Part shown: positions 35,731-49,601 of the stretch, one piece after another
Layout of the letters: each line of letters begins with the position of its first letter
Position numbering within the stretch: position 1 is the first letter of the stretch
Assembly (NCBI GenBank): GCA_030549495.1
Contig: JAUIRK010000054.1
Location: 434,001-498,000, forward strand
DNA: 64,000 nucleotides
Source of the DNA: Nectonema munidae
Lineage: Eukaryota; Nematomorpha; Nectonematoida; Nectonematidae
Direction of reading: 5' to 3'
Translations under genes and position numbers: made by a program
The notes under the pieces: generated by a model
Told to the model about the DNA's origin: nothing
What the model saw: the letters and a program-made list of their open reading frames with translations, nothing else
Databases searched by the model: none

Positions 35731-38700
35731 ATTATGCGACGTTTGAAGACGGTTTTCAAGCCGAAGGTTGTTGATGCGACGACTACACCCAATGTCCCTG
35801 CTACGCCAACTTCAATTTTTATGAAAAAAGAATCAGAGGAAGGGAGAAACTCTATTCAGAAAAGAAGCAGCGAGGTTGAAGAAGTAAAAACAGAAAGCTC
35901 CAATCATTCACTGCAGAAGGAACCAAATCAAAAAGAAATTTTAACAACAAAAGAATGTTTGACGGAAGTTTCAGGCTCCTATTTAAGCAACAGCACCCTT
36001 CTTGAAACCCTTGTTGTAGAGAGGCAAACTTTTACTCATACAATTCCTCTTCCTTCAGACCAAGAACAACCGCCGCAAAATCTTTGCCAAGCCGATGATG
36101 CTCTTAGCCCAAAGAATACACCTGAAAAAAAAGAAATGGAATTTTTGAGTCTCCCCTCTCAAATTCCTGCTCGCATAAATAAGAAAAGTGAAGTAGTTAA
36201 AAATCAAACTAACGCTTCGGCAAATTCTGCGTAAGATACTTTATTTATACGACTGTTAAAAAAGTTTTGGAAATTGCAAGAGACATTCAATGTCATTGCT
36301 GCACTTAAATCCTTGTTGTTAACGAAAAAAAGCCATTGAGAGTGCTTCTTTATAAAAGTTCATAATTTTATATACGCACGGTAAACGTAGATGAACGAGT
36401 TAGTACGATGCGCTTCTTAATGCGCTGTTTCGGATATGCATCTTTGGAATGATATTTATTGTCTTAATTCATTTCTACTTTTTTCCCTTTTTAATTCCAG
36501 GAGCACCTTGAGCAGTGGACTGGAAGAAGAAGTTTGCAAGAAGAGCAGAAAGAGAGGAAGGAAAGTTAGTAATTATGCTTGAAATAAGTGCACTCACTTC
36601 GTGTAATTCAAATCTTTTATTTCACTTACAGAGTGAGTTCAACAGCGTTCTATCCAATCAAAAGATGAACCATGATGAACTCAAGATGCTAGACTTGGTA
36701 TACTTCAACCCGGATTCATCCCCGATGCAAGAGTAAGAATGATACCTTTAGCAAAATATGGGCCAACTCCATTGCGCTCCCATCTACACTAGATCACCAA
36801 TTCTCAACACTTTTCACTCCATTCAACGATCTCGCGCCCATTTATTTTGTTTGCAAAATTGAGAGTTTTTACCCCTCGAGATATTCTTTATTATGAACGT
36901 TCAACTATTATATTGTGCTGAGCGTGCGCAGTATCAGAAGCTGTGCTCCAAACTCAGCTTCGGCTTTTAGTTTTTTGTAAAGTGTTATTTCTTAACTCTT
37001 TTCACGTGTGGGCTCCTTATAAATTACAATGGCAACGTTGGACCGCTTCTGCCTATATTCCGCCAATCTTATTAATAAGAGGATATCATTGGGGGAAAAT
37101 GGAAATTAGCCTCTACCCCATGCAAAATGTGAAATTTGAAATGCTTTAAGTAGAGTCGCTTATATCATTTAAAAAAGATTGTCATGGTCTCCCAAAAATC
37201 TTTAGAGGCATGCGGGCATAATGTTAGAACATATTTATATCATCTCGTGCAATACTTTTTTTGTTGAAAGCGAAGCAACCGAGATCGATCATCAACTGAA
37301 ATTTATCAAATGGAACCGTTTCATCAATTATATTAAAACGTGGGACCAACAGAGTTATCCCTAATTTTGAAAAAGTTCTTTCGACAGCGGTAAAGGAATA
37401 TTTTTAGAACTATTCTTAGAGAATATTCATTTTCTGACAGTAAGTCCAAAAGGATATAAAATCCAAGGTTTATAAGAATAGACCGAAAGTAATGGCACTT
37501 AACTTGTTTAAATTTGAATTTGCAAGATTTCAAACCAACATCCGATTTTAAAGTATTGTGCTTGGTTTACGAAGGTTATTTAGTTCGGTGTTAAATCAAG
37601 GTTGATCAATCATCTTCCTATTTATAAGTGTTCGAATAGGAAAGCATAGGTTATAAATTTTGTAAAAACATGGGAAAAAAGTATATGAGAAAAAAGTATC
37701 ATAAGATATGTTAAACTCATTATATTTTAAAACTGGTGACCAGTTAAAAGAAGCAAGTTTTTGAATTAAGTTAGAAATATATTTGTGAGAGAACTTCCGT
37801 TTATTTGAATTGTGAGCAAAAGTAGAACTAGAAAAAAATGACTGAAAGACGACATCTTACAAACCTTATTGTTGATATTACTATCATACTCAAAATCTAA
37901 TATAAGTAAGTCGAAACTAATTTTTCAGTGAAATATTTTAGATTTAATTAGCTAAACTAAATATAAATTGTTTAATGGTGTTTAGGATGATCAGTTTTAG
38001 TTTCAAATGTTTGTATACAGTATTCACAAATAGAAGCACAATGAGTGTCAATAAAGTGTATTTATTTATTTTTTCGTTTTTGTAACACTTGATTGCAACA
38101 TTTATAATGGAAATAGGTCTAATGAATTATTTGTGGAAGAAAGGCTTAAAGAAAAGGAAGAAGTTTCGATTCCATCTCTCGAGAAAAACACCAAAATTCC
38201 ACAACTCAAGATCGGGCCCGATGGCAATATAATAGTGGATTCTTCGAGGTGCGTAAAATAATTTGAACACGCTTCTTTTTGCATCATCAAAATGTTTTTC
38301 AGTTTATACACGCAGAAAAAGTCCACAGCAAGCGATCTTCTTGTGGAAAGTGAAAGTTTCGCGCCCCTCTCAAACATATTTCTCCGCTCCAAGAAAAGTA
38401 ACTCAGTAGGCAAAAAGTGGTCCAATAAAGGTAGAACTTTTTTATTGCATACCACATATCAGTTCGGTTAGTATAACGATCGCGTATACTTATGCGAGTG
38501 AGTCTCATATTCTTCCTGTCTAGTTTATTTCTATGGCGTATTAAGAATTTTTATTGGGGGAGGGGTTCTTTTTATTTTTTAAAAGTCGCAACACAAAATA
38601 CCTACGATCCTTCTCTCAGAATTCAAGACATTTTTGATAAGCCTTTAGAGTTTTAATTGTAAACTCCTTTCTGGACAGGCACCTAACTAGATAATGATAA

Positions 38701-41700
38701 AAAATAATAAACTACAATGTGAAAGCATCAAAATTATGCATTTTCTTAAAATTTTTTGTTTAAAGCAATGAAATAGCAGAAGTTTAAGGACTGTGTCCGA
38801 CTCTAAATCCGCCATTGTGAACATTTGGTGTAAAAAAGTGAGACACAGTTCTTAGGAGGCAAATTTTAAATTAATGCATCTGTACGTACTCCATTGTTCA
38901 TAGGTTAGCAGAAACGCGACTTTAAATTGACAGGGCCGAATAAACGAATGCTGTTGAATGATCGGTGAGGTTGTGAGCACTTAGCCCAAAAGCAGACGCA
39001 TCCTTAGTTTCTGGAAGTTTTGCAGCAGTGAGTAACGATGAATGCGAGTTGTATCGGCCAAGCTTTATGGTGGCGACCGTACTCTTTTGCTGGTGAATTA
39101 ACTCGTCTTTTTATTACTCTCTCTTTTTGTATTGCTAGAGACCGTTCAGTTTTACCATGGAATACGCAGGCACGGGCTCGATTTTGATGCAATCAATGAA
39201 GAAATCGCTAAAAAGGACCACAAAAATATCAAGAAAAAATGGCGCGTAGAAGAATTCAGAAATCCCGGTCTCATTGAAATGGCTTTGGATAAACAGTAAA
39301 ACTGCTCTACTAAACTAAACAGTCTCCTTCTTGGGAACACATATAATATTTACGCTTTACAATTTATTTTGTCTATAGCAGTCATCACGTCACTTTTAAA
39401 ATGGGCTGTCGTGGATAGGTGACCGTTCTGTAAGTGTAAGTCTTTTACTCTGATAAGTCGAAAGTTTGAAGTGACCGCTTAGGCAGGTTTTACTGTTCCA
39501 AGCCAAAATTCTATTTTCTATATATGCTTTCTTTGCTCTAAATCCAGTGCTACGTAAATTCCACTCACGAAATTTTAGCCGTGAAAACTTCATCTGAAGA
39601 AAACTCGACCCAAGAAAAAACTACAAATGGTAGAATTTTTAACATTATTTGCCTAATGGGCACTTGCTATAAATATATTATCTTTTTGGTTTCAAAAATT
39701 AAAAGGGAAGTTTATCTTTAGCTTCTGTCCTTATTTGATCACATATTCTTATAATCTTATCTGACATCTTTTTAAATATTATTTAATCTTTGATTCTTTT
39801 AGAGTTTTCTTAATTATAACTACTTTGAAATTCCTTTTTATTTCATCTTTCTTCAAAAATAATAAATTTCGCTTTATAATGCTTTTGGTGGGTGGAATTT
39901 ACTATAAATGAAACTTTCGAAAAATATAAAAATAAGAACTTGGCATAAAATTTTATTTATAAATTAAGAGAAAGTCCACCTTTGACAGCAGTGTAGTGTA
40001 ATTTTTGTCTCCTAGTAACACAAACTACACAGAAAAGCGTGTGTCGTATATAATTTTTGCATCCACGACTATGGCTTTGCGCTGCCCATTCTTGCCATTA
40101 CATTACAATGAATGAAGGATAGGGAAAATGCTGTTCAATAAATGTATGAAAAAGAGGCCTGCTACATTATTTCAGCAGTACTGATATAGAACGCTTATTT
40201 GATTTTCCTATACTTCTACTGTGATATGATGAAGGCCTCTGTTTTTAGATAGGATACGAAGGGCGTGCTTAGCAAAAAAGAACGTCTTCTCACAAATGAA
40301 TGGAGAAATTGTGAAAGAAATGTGTGATAGTCCAATAATGTCACATAGAGATTAGTCAATCAAACTGGAAATCGTGGCTTAATTGCAAAAAATAAATAAA
40401 CCTGGATAGGACATGCCATATAAGGTCTCGAGTCATTAAAAATTAATATTGTGAGCCATTCCTTCAAATGCATACGTAAAAATGCCAAATTTAGACTTTG
40501 AATATATCAAGCCAGATTGAATTTGGAACAAAATTTTTATTCTAGAGATCCAATGATCCCGGGGTATCAAAAATTTATAATTCTAGAAATTTGGGATGCC
40601 ATAATATAGAGATGTTAAGAGAACTTGTATACTAAGTTTTGGGTCAAGTAAGTAATGTTTTCCAGAACGAAAATAATAATTAAAAAAATATAACAAATTA
40701 AAACAAAGCTAAACGCATAAAATAATGGCAATATCCAAAATGTCCGATAAAAGCGCTGTACACCCAGCAAACCGTGAACACACGCCACTGAATTTATATG
40801 CACATTTTTGCTTTTCGTTCCTCTGTTTTACTATATTTTCTTTGAAAGAAATATAGTAAAAAAAGAAAGTTTTTTAGACTCTGAGTGTCTAATATGCTAT
40901 GTTAAATTACATCACATTCATCATATTCACATTTCACAACTATATAAACATCCTCATAATCTCTTTTCTTGGTGGTCGGTGGTCACAATCACAAGTATCC
41001 ACTTCATTGTCTCTTGTGCATCACTTTTTAGAAACGGATTCTCTTTCATTCCGTCTTTCCATTTTTTGAAAGGTGTGCTTCTTCTTGTTTTCCGGGATGA
41101 TCTGATACGCCTTACTTCGATCTTTCGATTTTAAGCAGCACAAGAGTAATTCTCATTATTTACTAATCGCTTCTTTTAATGACATTCCAACATATTCCTT
41201 TCTTCTTCTTTTTTCTTCAAACAAAACATTTAGCTCCGTATGTTACCACTATTCTTGAATATATTTTGGCCTTCAATCTCATTGGTGTCCATTTGCCATT
41301 GATGATTAATCGAAGTTACTTTCATTTCGCCCAACTAACTTCTCACTTGAATATCTTATCCACAATCTCCTTCTTTACAACAAACGGGCCTTCGTATTTG
41401 AAGCCCTTTACTTTTTCCAGTCCTTCGCCATGCTTGTCTCTGATATTTACATTTTTGTTATGCTTTTTAACATTCATTTTCAGACCAAATTTTTCTAAAC
41501 AATTGTGCCATAACAAAGGCCTTCTTTGTAGTTCCTCGCGACTATTCCGCTTAATTATCACTTCCCACATTTTTTGCTTTTTTCAAATAGCACTTTTACG
41601 ACAGTGATAAACAAAGTGGTATCAGCAATGAAGCATGTGTGAACATGCCTTGATTTCAAATTGTCTAGAAGATTCTTATATCGTCCAAAGTGATGTTCTA

Positions 41701-44700
41701 TTTCATATGTTTTCATCCAAATTCTTACTAGCTTTTCTGCTATGGCCTTTTTTGCATCCAAAAATACACTAAATCTCTTGGACCACTGTCATATTATTTC
41801 CTAAGAAGCTTTAAAACTACAGAACAGAAACAAATTACCTTCAGTTCTATTTTCTATGCGTTGCCTACTGTGATTTCCCTGACATAAAACCAAAGTGTTT
41901 CAGCAAATGTTGTAGCAGTTTTACTAATGTCGTGGCAATCCAAAGTGTCGCCTTTCTTTATAAATATTATAATTATAAAATTTTCAGTCTAACTTCTGTT
42001 CTCGATATCAATTTTAATGACCTTGTTATCTACGTTAACCATATCTATATTATCTGATTTTATTCGCGTTATACCACCTTCCATTTCTCTGCACTATCTC
42101 TGTTCTCAGGTTGATTTATTTGATTAAGCTTTACCATGAAAAGCCCCAATTTCTCTTTCTCCGCATTTGCTCTCCATTACACATAGTACATAAATCTTCC
42201 TCTTTCCAATTTCCTCCGCAATCTCATTTACTTTCCATGTCATCAGTGGGCTTCCTCAAGACTAAATCATTTGGTTTTTTATACATGCATTCAGCTGAAT
42301 TTTATCCGTGATAGATCTTCACTTTAATGAAAAATTCAGCGATTGTATGTTCTATTGCAACATATTAAAAATTTCAAAATTAACTGGGATCTTTTTTATG
42401 CCGGCTTTAAATAAATAGTTGTTAACTCCAAAAAAAATCCGAGTATTTTTCGGCAATAGTAGGACTTTGATCAAAATTCCAAGTCCGTAGTCTCAACTTC
42501 TTTTCTTTATCCTGACCTTCACCTAGAACCGTCATTCTTTTTCCGTATCATTTTTTAGACAGGCACATAGAAGCATCCATGAAATATTTTGGCCTGTACT
42601 TTTCCTATTTTTGATTTTGATCATGAAACATAAATAAAGCATTATTTTCCCAGGCGTATTTTCTTCTTGGTGACGACTATTTTGTTCAAATTTCGACGTT
42701 TTTAACGTTCACTCTCCCAATGATTGAAATCAGAAGGCAATCGAAGTTTGAAATAATAGCTATTTCTCCTAGAACAATTTTTCTAAGCTAAATTGTTCTA
42801 ACTCACGCTACAAGGTATAGTGCCTGCTTTCGCTTTCCACGACTAGATCCATTCAGTTAAAACGTCCAGGCCAGGAGAAGGCAGATCTAGAGATTTGCAG
42901 TCTGGGGCTAGTTAGGACGCACGCCTTTAAAGTATTTTTGAACAATACGCGCTTATCCTTATTTACAGCCTGGCAATTAACAGCAAAGGAGTCATCATCA
43001 TTATACTTACCACTATTTATACACCCTAACCTTATATGGTAGCGTCCCAGTTTGGCTATTCCAAATTTGCCCACATAAAAATTATTTCAGGGCGTATATA
43101 TTGATGTGTGGAACTCTCTTCATAAACACCTTCTTTAGTTTTTTGGTTCTTTACATGATTTTAGTAAATTTATTATGCAATAAAAATCTATTTGTTAAAT
43201 ATGTTAAACTGATACTAAGATACTGAGCAAATTTGTGTATCAAGAAAATGAATTTTGGTTTGCAGCGACTTTTTAGTTTTCAAAAGTCCAACTGAAAAAG
43301 AACAGATCATTTTTGGAAAGTAGATACAGCGGTTTTCTCAAGTTCTGGTTTACACAAGTTAGACTGGCCGTTATTTACTTTTTCATTTCTGGTAGCACTT
43401 ATCAATGTATAGAATGCAGTAAAATATACCAGACTGATAGCGAGCTCAAGTGATTAAAATTGTCTTATATTATGTCAAACTTTTACGCACTTTATTATTT
43501 TTTAATTCCAAAGGAACACGGAGCCCCGCAATAGCAGTTCAAATATGCGCCCGGCTCGGTAGCGACTTCTTAGAGAACGACCTATTTAGACTACGTCGTC
43601 TTCATTTTAATTCGTTTGCTTTGAGCGCTCTATTTTCATTGTCAACGTCTTTAATAAATGATTCACAGCCCACGACTGGAGTCCTTCTTGCTTGCCCTAT
43701 TTCCTCACAACGATGACAGCAGGAGCGGCAAATTTACGAAAAATGACGACGCAAAGCCAATTCTTCGGAAACGCAACATTAAGAGCATCGCTTCCATCGT
43801 TTGCGACGAAGAAGGCAGGCTGCATCAGCCAGTGACAATGACGACCGATGACGTCTCCACTACGCCCTTTATTCCACCCTCTAAAAAAGTTAAAAAATCA
43901 AACAAGAAGTCATCGCGCAAAAATAGACGCAATTTTACTTCACATGAAGAACCTTCAAAAAATGTCGACATTTCTGAAGACGATGATGAGTGTGGGTAAG
44001 ATAAAAAATTTATTTTTAATTGATTTCATACTGATCTTCCCTTGTTGGAGACAACCCCTCATAATTTTTAGTGGCTATAAACAAATACATATTCCTATAT
44101 ATAAAATTTGAAATCTTAAGTTTTGGCTATAGAACTGAAACTTGTAGATATTTTGTAGAAATATTGTAGAAAAATAAAACTTGTAGATATTTTGGTAAAT
44201 TTAACATAACTTGTTCTGTATTTGATGTGATTTATATAAAAGGGTAAAAATTTACTTGATTTTTTATAATAAATAGTTTTTTATATAAATAGTAAGTTTT
44301 GATAAACGTTACTTCATATGTATGTTTGTAAGGATCTTAAAAAATCAATCATTGACGTAAATTTTTTTTAGTAAATTGTTGCCCGTGTAATTTTGACCTT
44401 TGTATAATATTTTTTAAGGTAAAATTAAATTCAAGTTTCTCTTGTTAATGTTAAAAATTTTGAACAGAATTAGGTTTTTAAATTTCATTGATTTTGTAAA
44501 TAAGATTTATAATAGGGTAGCACGATCACATATTTTTATTGATTTTTTTATTGTCTCCCATGTTTTTGCCAGACCACTAATATATATGCCTCTCAGTGAC
44601 CTTAAAAGGCTACAACTTTGACATATGTGACTCTTTTAATAAACACTTTTTTCCTTCAGATTTGGTGTAACTGTCTTGATATTTAAGTTGAATAATCATT

Positions 44701-47700
44701 TTAATGATAATAATATCGTTAGCATTTCTTTGATCTGAAGCATATTATATGCCTACATCAAGTTGAGAAAAACACTTATTAACTAGCATTGTGCAAACTT
44801 TTTTGAAAAGCAAAATTACTTACAAGACCGTACTCTAGATTCGGAAGTTAACTTTTCGTTCAATTTATGGGTCATTTTAGAATTAAGAAGATGAATAGAT
44901 GCCTAACTACAATAACAGAAAAATCAAAGAAATTTAAATAAGGATGCATAGGGCAAAATAATATTCGTGATGATGCCCTTTTAATCGTGTGACGATGAAT
45001 TTGTTTTAAGAAAAGTATTCTTTGGATGCAAGCAAACAAAGTCTGGAAGAACAATTAAAGCGCCTTCACATTTCAAATTCCAAACTTCAGATTCGCACAA
45101 AAAAAACAAAATCAAAAATACAAAAACTACGTATGATAACTTTCTTTTAATACTTATAATTATATAGCAATGGAGTCCGAAAAAGATTTGCTGATTCCGA
45201 CTCCACCTATTTGTCATTTTTGAGACTGGAGCTGGGCCCCTCATCTAAGTTTCAGGCCCTACCATCAAAAAATAGAAGTTTACAAATTGAAATAAGTTCA
45301 ATTTTGACAATATGCTTATACTAACAATATAAAGCAAATAAAATAAAAATTCTTGATATCATTGAAGCTAACGATCAACTTGTTTAATATAAAAAGACAC
45401 ACGTAGAGAAAGGAGCTCATAAGCACAAAGAGAAGAGTTGTTATAAGCAGCATTTGATACTTTAATTTTAGACAAAGACAGTAGTGCCCGATTTGGCCGC
45501 TCCAAATATAAATTTCTGGCTACGTTACTGACACCACCTATATATAATTTTGCAACTTTGACTTCAAAAATTTATAATTATGCCACATCAACTATTCTGT
45601 CTCAAATATTATATATAAGCCTCCAAAAAGTGAGATCACATGTACCACATTTCAAGGTCATTTGTGAATGTTTATTTTAGATAGTCAGTGAAAGATTCCC
45701 TAAATTTTAGACATTTCTGCTTTGTGTTGCAAGCAAAATGCTTGATCTATTTTCATCAACCTAATTTGTAGTTTAGTGTCTTTCTTGCATTGTCTTCAAA
45801 AAGATTTTCAATTATATTTATCTATAACCTTTTTATCCAAGACAAAACAATACGATTCATAAATTGAATTTACCTAAAAAAAATTCCAAGGGTATTTGGT
45901 TTAACATTTTTTTCCCAAAGCTTTGTGACTTTTCTACTCATAAACTTAGTTTTCCTTCTTCACACACTAATTTTAACGTAAAATAAAAAAAGTTAATTCT
46001 TTAGTTTTATTCAATTTTTCATCCCTTTTCTATGAGTGGCAAAATACAAGGCTTGGATTAAACTGATAAACATTTTTATCTTGCGGTTTGTTGGACACTA
46101 AAAATTTATTTTTTAATTAAACATATATGAATATCTCCAACCTGTATACTACGATGGTTTCTATTCCATGTACAAATGATAAGGGAGACAATGTTCAACT
46201 TTCTGTTCATATTTTGTTAGATGTAAGATTTGATACCTCATTCGGGGAGATGATGTTACATAAGTTATTACCTATATTTCTGCAATTTTTTTACGATATT
46301 AAATAATATATCTGTCAAATAATCAAAGAAATATTCTCAAAAAATCAAAATCTTAGATTCTTTGCTCCACATGCCATTTACCCTTTCTGTTGTGTCTATG
46401 CCCGCCTCTCTTGAGTTTAGGTCACTCTGGAAATGCAATTATTAACTTAAAAATTAAAATAGTCCAAAATAATTAAATTATTTTTAATTTTATTCTATGA
46501 AAAATGTTCAATTTGCTTATACAATCTAACCTGCTGAAAGCGCCATTTTTTGTAGGTCCCAACTAAATTTCGTATATCTCCCAGCCAGTTTTGATTCTAT
46601 AAGAGCGCCGGCTAATATCAAAAAACCTCACTTGCAACTGAAATAATTAACAGTATTATGTTTTAAAAACATGGTAAAGCATTTTGTAAATAGTTTATTA
46701 AGGATTAAGATTACACTAACGATGCCTCATGCCCCTTCGCTCCAACAGCGTCGGCTTTGTAGTGGCTTGCAATACTGATGTGACAAAATTTGAGAGAGTA
46801 AGTGTGTGGTTCCATTTACACACGCTAGCCTAGCTAGAGCATAGTGATTTGTGTTTGTTGTCATTAAAAGCAATGGAAACAGGAAATAGCTGAGTATGTA
46901 TTATGTTTATTAAGCTTTTTATTTTTAGACGAAACACGTATTTTGTGTTAATATTTTTTTGCTTTACTACTACTATTTATGAAAATATAAGTATATTATG
47001 TTGGCTAAACATTTTTCTTATTTAGATAATGTTTTTCAAATAATTTCTTTTAGTTCAGTGCTTCTCACACCATCCCCTAAATTATTACAAATGGGCCCAA
47101 GAGTAAAAAGGTTGAAAAGCATGTTTTAGTTGTTTGTTGCACTTGTTATCTTTTTAATAATGTTAATTAATATTTAAATTTATGCAAAACACATGAATAA
47201 ATATTCAAGATTACAAAAATGTTTTACGAATTGATTATAGTAATTATGTTGATTTTTATCTCTTACATATTTTTATTTTTAATAAACTTTTTTTAAAGCA
47301 AATAAAAAATGAAAACTCTAACGTTGTCTGATAAAGTAAAGGTCATAGAATTGTATTATGAAAAAATAAAAAGTTCTTGTACAGTTGGAGAAATGCTGGT
47401 GTAAACAAAGACTAAACACAGAGAATTATTAAGAAAAAGACTAAAATTTTGGATGAGTATAAAAGCAACGCAACTTCTGATCGTAGAAGGAAGAGTAGAA
47501 AAACGGGTAATGAAGAAATAAACGAATTAACATTTATTCAAACTCCAGCAGCTTCACGTTTTGTTGGTGATTTGAAGGTAAAGTCGTTTCAAGCTTCCAA
47601 TGGTTGGTTGCAGATTTTTAAAGACGAATAATATTGTTCGTAGTACAGCTAGTGGAGAACGTAGCGATGCAGACCTGAGCATACTTATGATTGGAAAAAA

Positions 47701-49532
47701 AGTTAGTCACGATCTGCAAAGAATATCAACCTCATAATATCTTTAACTTGGATGAAGCAGATTATTTTTTCGAAGCAAAGAAAACTTATCACGTCAAAAA
47801 TAGCGAATGTGCAAGTGGTAAAGAATCCAAAGAAGGCATAACTGTTGCATTGTCTGCTTCAATCACCGGAGAGAAATTAAAGCAATTGGTAAAAACAAAA
47901 ACCACGTTGTTTTAAAATCGATGATCTGCCTATAACTTAGTTAAGTAATTCAAAGGCTTGGATGCCTACTCTTTGGCTTGAAAAACTTGATAAAAATACG
48001 CAAACTCAAAAACGAAAGATATTGCTTTTTGTTGACAACGCTCCATCTCATTTTCATTTAACATGAAAAATATAGTTAACTTTTCTTCCTCCAAATACAT
48101 CTCATATTTGCCAATCAATGGACCAAGGGATCATTCAAACAGTTAGCTAAAATATAGAAAAAAGCAAACAACTTGCATTTTGATTCAACTACAAATAGAT
48201 AGCACTATAACAGGATCCATTTATTGGTTTTGTAAATAATAGGATCAAGCTGAATGTTTAATTTGCACGTCTTGGCTTCACTTTGGGGCAGAACAAATTG
48301 GATTTTTTGAAGTTGATAATTTTGAAAGTAATTTTCCTATTCCATTACTTACACTTTCCAAAGACTTGTTTAATCATGATTATGGAGAACTTCATCGAAT
48401 TGACAAAGAGTTAGCTACTGCAAAACCTTTGGTAGGTTGGAACCAATCTGCTCAAGTTGTTAATGATAACAATGATTAATGATGATGATAATATAAGTAT
48501 CTTTGACAAAGAATAATCAAAACCTTGCTCAGTTTCTCAAGATTTAGAATATCTTGAACGATTGAAAACTTTTGCTTCACATCGTGGGAATTCTTCTTCT
48601 TAAGTAGGGTTACGGACTTGCAAAATATAACAACTAGGATGAGTTTTAAAAAATAAAACAGTAATTTAAAGTGGATAACATTTGCGGCGTAAAATTTATT
48701 CGACAATTTTTTTGTTTAGTAATCCTTTTTAAACTAATTTAAAGTAAATATTATATTTGCTTTAAAAAAAGATTTATATAAGCATACTTTATATAAAAAA
48801 GATTATTCTTTTGTCTCTGTAATTTTTTCATGCTTTAAATTAATAGTGGATCATCTTCCTAACCTCGGCCCCAAGACCGTGTCTCTTAAACAGGTTAGAC
48901 TGTATTTAAAAATTAAAACATCATAAATAATATGCTTAAGGCTCCATGTTGAACAAATTTTTACGTTGGCAAAAAAGGTCAAGAAGCACAATAGCATATT
49001 TGATTTAAATGATTATGGAATTTTGTTTGTTTAGTGAAAAAAGCTGTGAAATTGACAATTCTGCGTTTATTCCAAAGTTTTCTTCGTCAGAAGCCACAGA
49101 GTTAGGCACGATCGAGTACTCGTTTTCTTAGAAATGATAAGCACTATCTAGATCTAGATTATTTACATAAAAATATTTCTTTTTTAGTCACATGCTTGAC
49201 AACTTTCTAGATGAAACCTTTACAACCCAAGAATGCGAAGTTGTAAACCTATCTAAGGTGCACCGACAACTTTCCAATACCGATGGCATTTTGACGTTAT
49301 CAGAGCCATTTGTTCACCAAAAACAGGTAAATCTTTCTCCAAAGTTCTAAAGTTGTGCGTATACAATTAACATTTTTAGACGTATCAAGTATATCTGGTT
49401 CCTTTAGCAAATGTTCAGAACGAAGTGTAAGAGAAGACCTTTTGTAGCGAATAAATAAATCTGGACTATTATTCAAAAATTTTATATAAGCACACATGAC
49501 ATTATTAATCGCTTTAGATGAGTATGATGTAA
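35731..49532 (+). CDS. BDP1: TFIIIB subunit BDP1 (B''), ten-exon model
   Basis: BDP1 joins TBP and BRF1 in TFIIIB to recruit RNA polymerase III to tRNA and 5S genes. The ATG is at 35734, giving MRRLKTVFKPKVVD, like human BDP1. Exons: 35731-36230, 36501-36564, 36632-36732, 38117-38248, 38303-38430, 39139-39295, 43669-43995, 49035-49115, 49188-49326, 49518-49532. Phases agree at every joint, giving 546 residues. Landmarks are DELKMLDLVYFNPDSSPM (about 202-219), LKIGPDGNIIVDSSSLY (about 255-271) and a SANT/Myb domain starting KKWSNKETVQFYHGIRRHGL (about 302-355). A basic and acidic tail follows. The last three exons rest only on frame, phase and splice sites. The 43669 acceptor could instead be 43720 or 43723. 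The protein is much shorter than human BDP1, whose long C-terminal repeats are lineage-specific. Confidence 0.9.
39139..39295 (+). CDS. BDP1: BDP1 exon carrying most of the SANT domain
   Basis: The exon encodes ETVQFYHGIRRHGLDFDAIN through KKDHKNIKKKWRVEEFRNPG and ends in phase 2 at CA|GTAAAA. The preceding exon supplies KKWSN. The pattern of spaced aromatic residues (W, F/Y, W) is that of a SANT domain. Confidence 0.93.
39400..39515 (-). repeat. Tigger-type end fragment in BDP1 intron
   Basis: On the minus strand it reads CAGTAAAACCTGCCTAAGCG, then GTCACTTCAAACTTTCGACTT. It shares the pattern CAGT..AACCT..TAAGCGGTC with the fragment at 56100-56190, and the CAGTCTAACCTG-like start with the Tigger element at 46522-48902. 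Only one end was seen. Confidence 0.4.
39570..41342. other. BDP1 intron, no gene seen
   Basis: AT-rich intron. A short open stretch at 39569-39630 has acceptor- and donor-like borders and could be a small alternative exon, but it is not needed for the frame. Small plus-strand frames near 40808-41134 have no recognisable domains. Confidence 0.4.
41343..41761 (-). mobile_element. possible retroelement integrase fragment (fossil)
   Basis: Two adjacent minus-strand frames look like the end of a retroelement pol. The left one has a KGFKYEGPFVVKKEIVDKIF stretch, resembling the C-terminal DNA-binding part of integrases of LTR-type elements. The right one has a LFITVVKVLFEK stretch. It appears broken, with no terminal repeats found. 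The family is unresolved and the call is tentative. Confidence 0.35.
43996..46521. other. BDP1 intron, no gene seen
   Basis: AT-rich intron without coding signal. At about 45490-45555 a minus-strand piece reads GTCAGTAACGTAGCCAGAAA, another short member of the GTAGCCAG dispersed repeat family. Confidence 0.45.
46522..48902 (+). mobile_element. Tigger-like (pogo superfamily) transposon with TA-flanked ends
   Basis: The left end is CAATCTAACCTG and the inverse of the right end is CAGTCTAACCTG. Both sit next to TA (46520-46521 and 48903-48904), the target site of the Tc1/mariner-pogo superfamily. The element is about 2.38 kb and contains a decayed transposase at 47309-48603. It lies in the long intron of BDP1 on the same strand. 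Confidence 0.82.
47309..48603 (+). pseudogene. decayed Tigger/TIGD-type transposase
   Basis: It starts MKTLTLSDKVKVIELYYEK, a CENP-B-like helix-turn-helix. It continues with an ASGERSDADLSIL-like CENPB-HTH piece, then a DDE domain. That domain has YQPHNIFNLDEADYFFEAKK (first catalytic Asp in the NxDE box), ESKEGITVALSASITGEKLK, KILLFVDNAPSHFHL (second Asp) and NTSHICQSMDQGII further on. The C-terminal part ends SHRGNSSS. Several in-frame stops and shifts interrupt it, so it is not functional, but all the main blocks are still in order. Confidence 0.85.
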
Positions 49533-49601
49533 ATGAATGAATGAATGAATGACTGACTAGAAAGTGATGGTATCACAGAAGGCTTCACCAAGACACGTGC
49601 T
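49533..49601. other. tail-to-tail gap between BDP1 and SCaMC
   Basis: The modelled stop of BDP1 (49530-49532) and the stop of SCaMC (minus, 49604-49602) are separated by about 69 bases containing an (ATGA)n run at about 49532-49552. The 3' UTRs of the two genes must overlap on opposite strands unless BDP1 ends differently. Confidence 0.5.

Noticed and set aside
39569-39630. Possible extra BDP1 exon
   Set aside because: The best reading needs either a different phase or an internal acceptor, and the BDP1 frame is complete without it.
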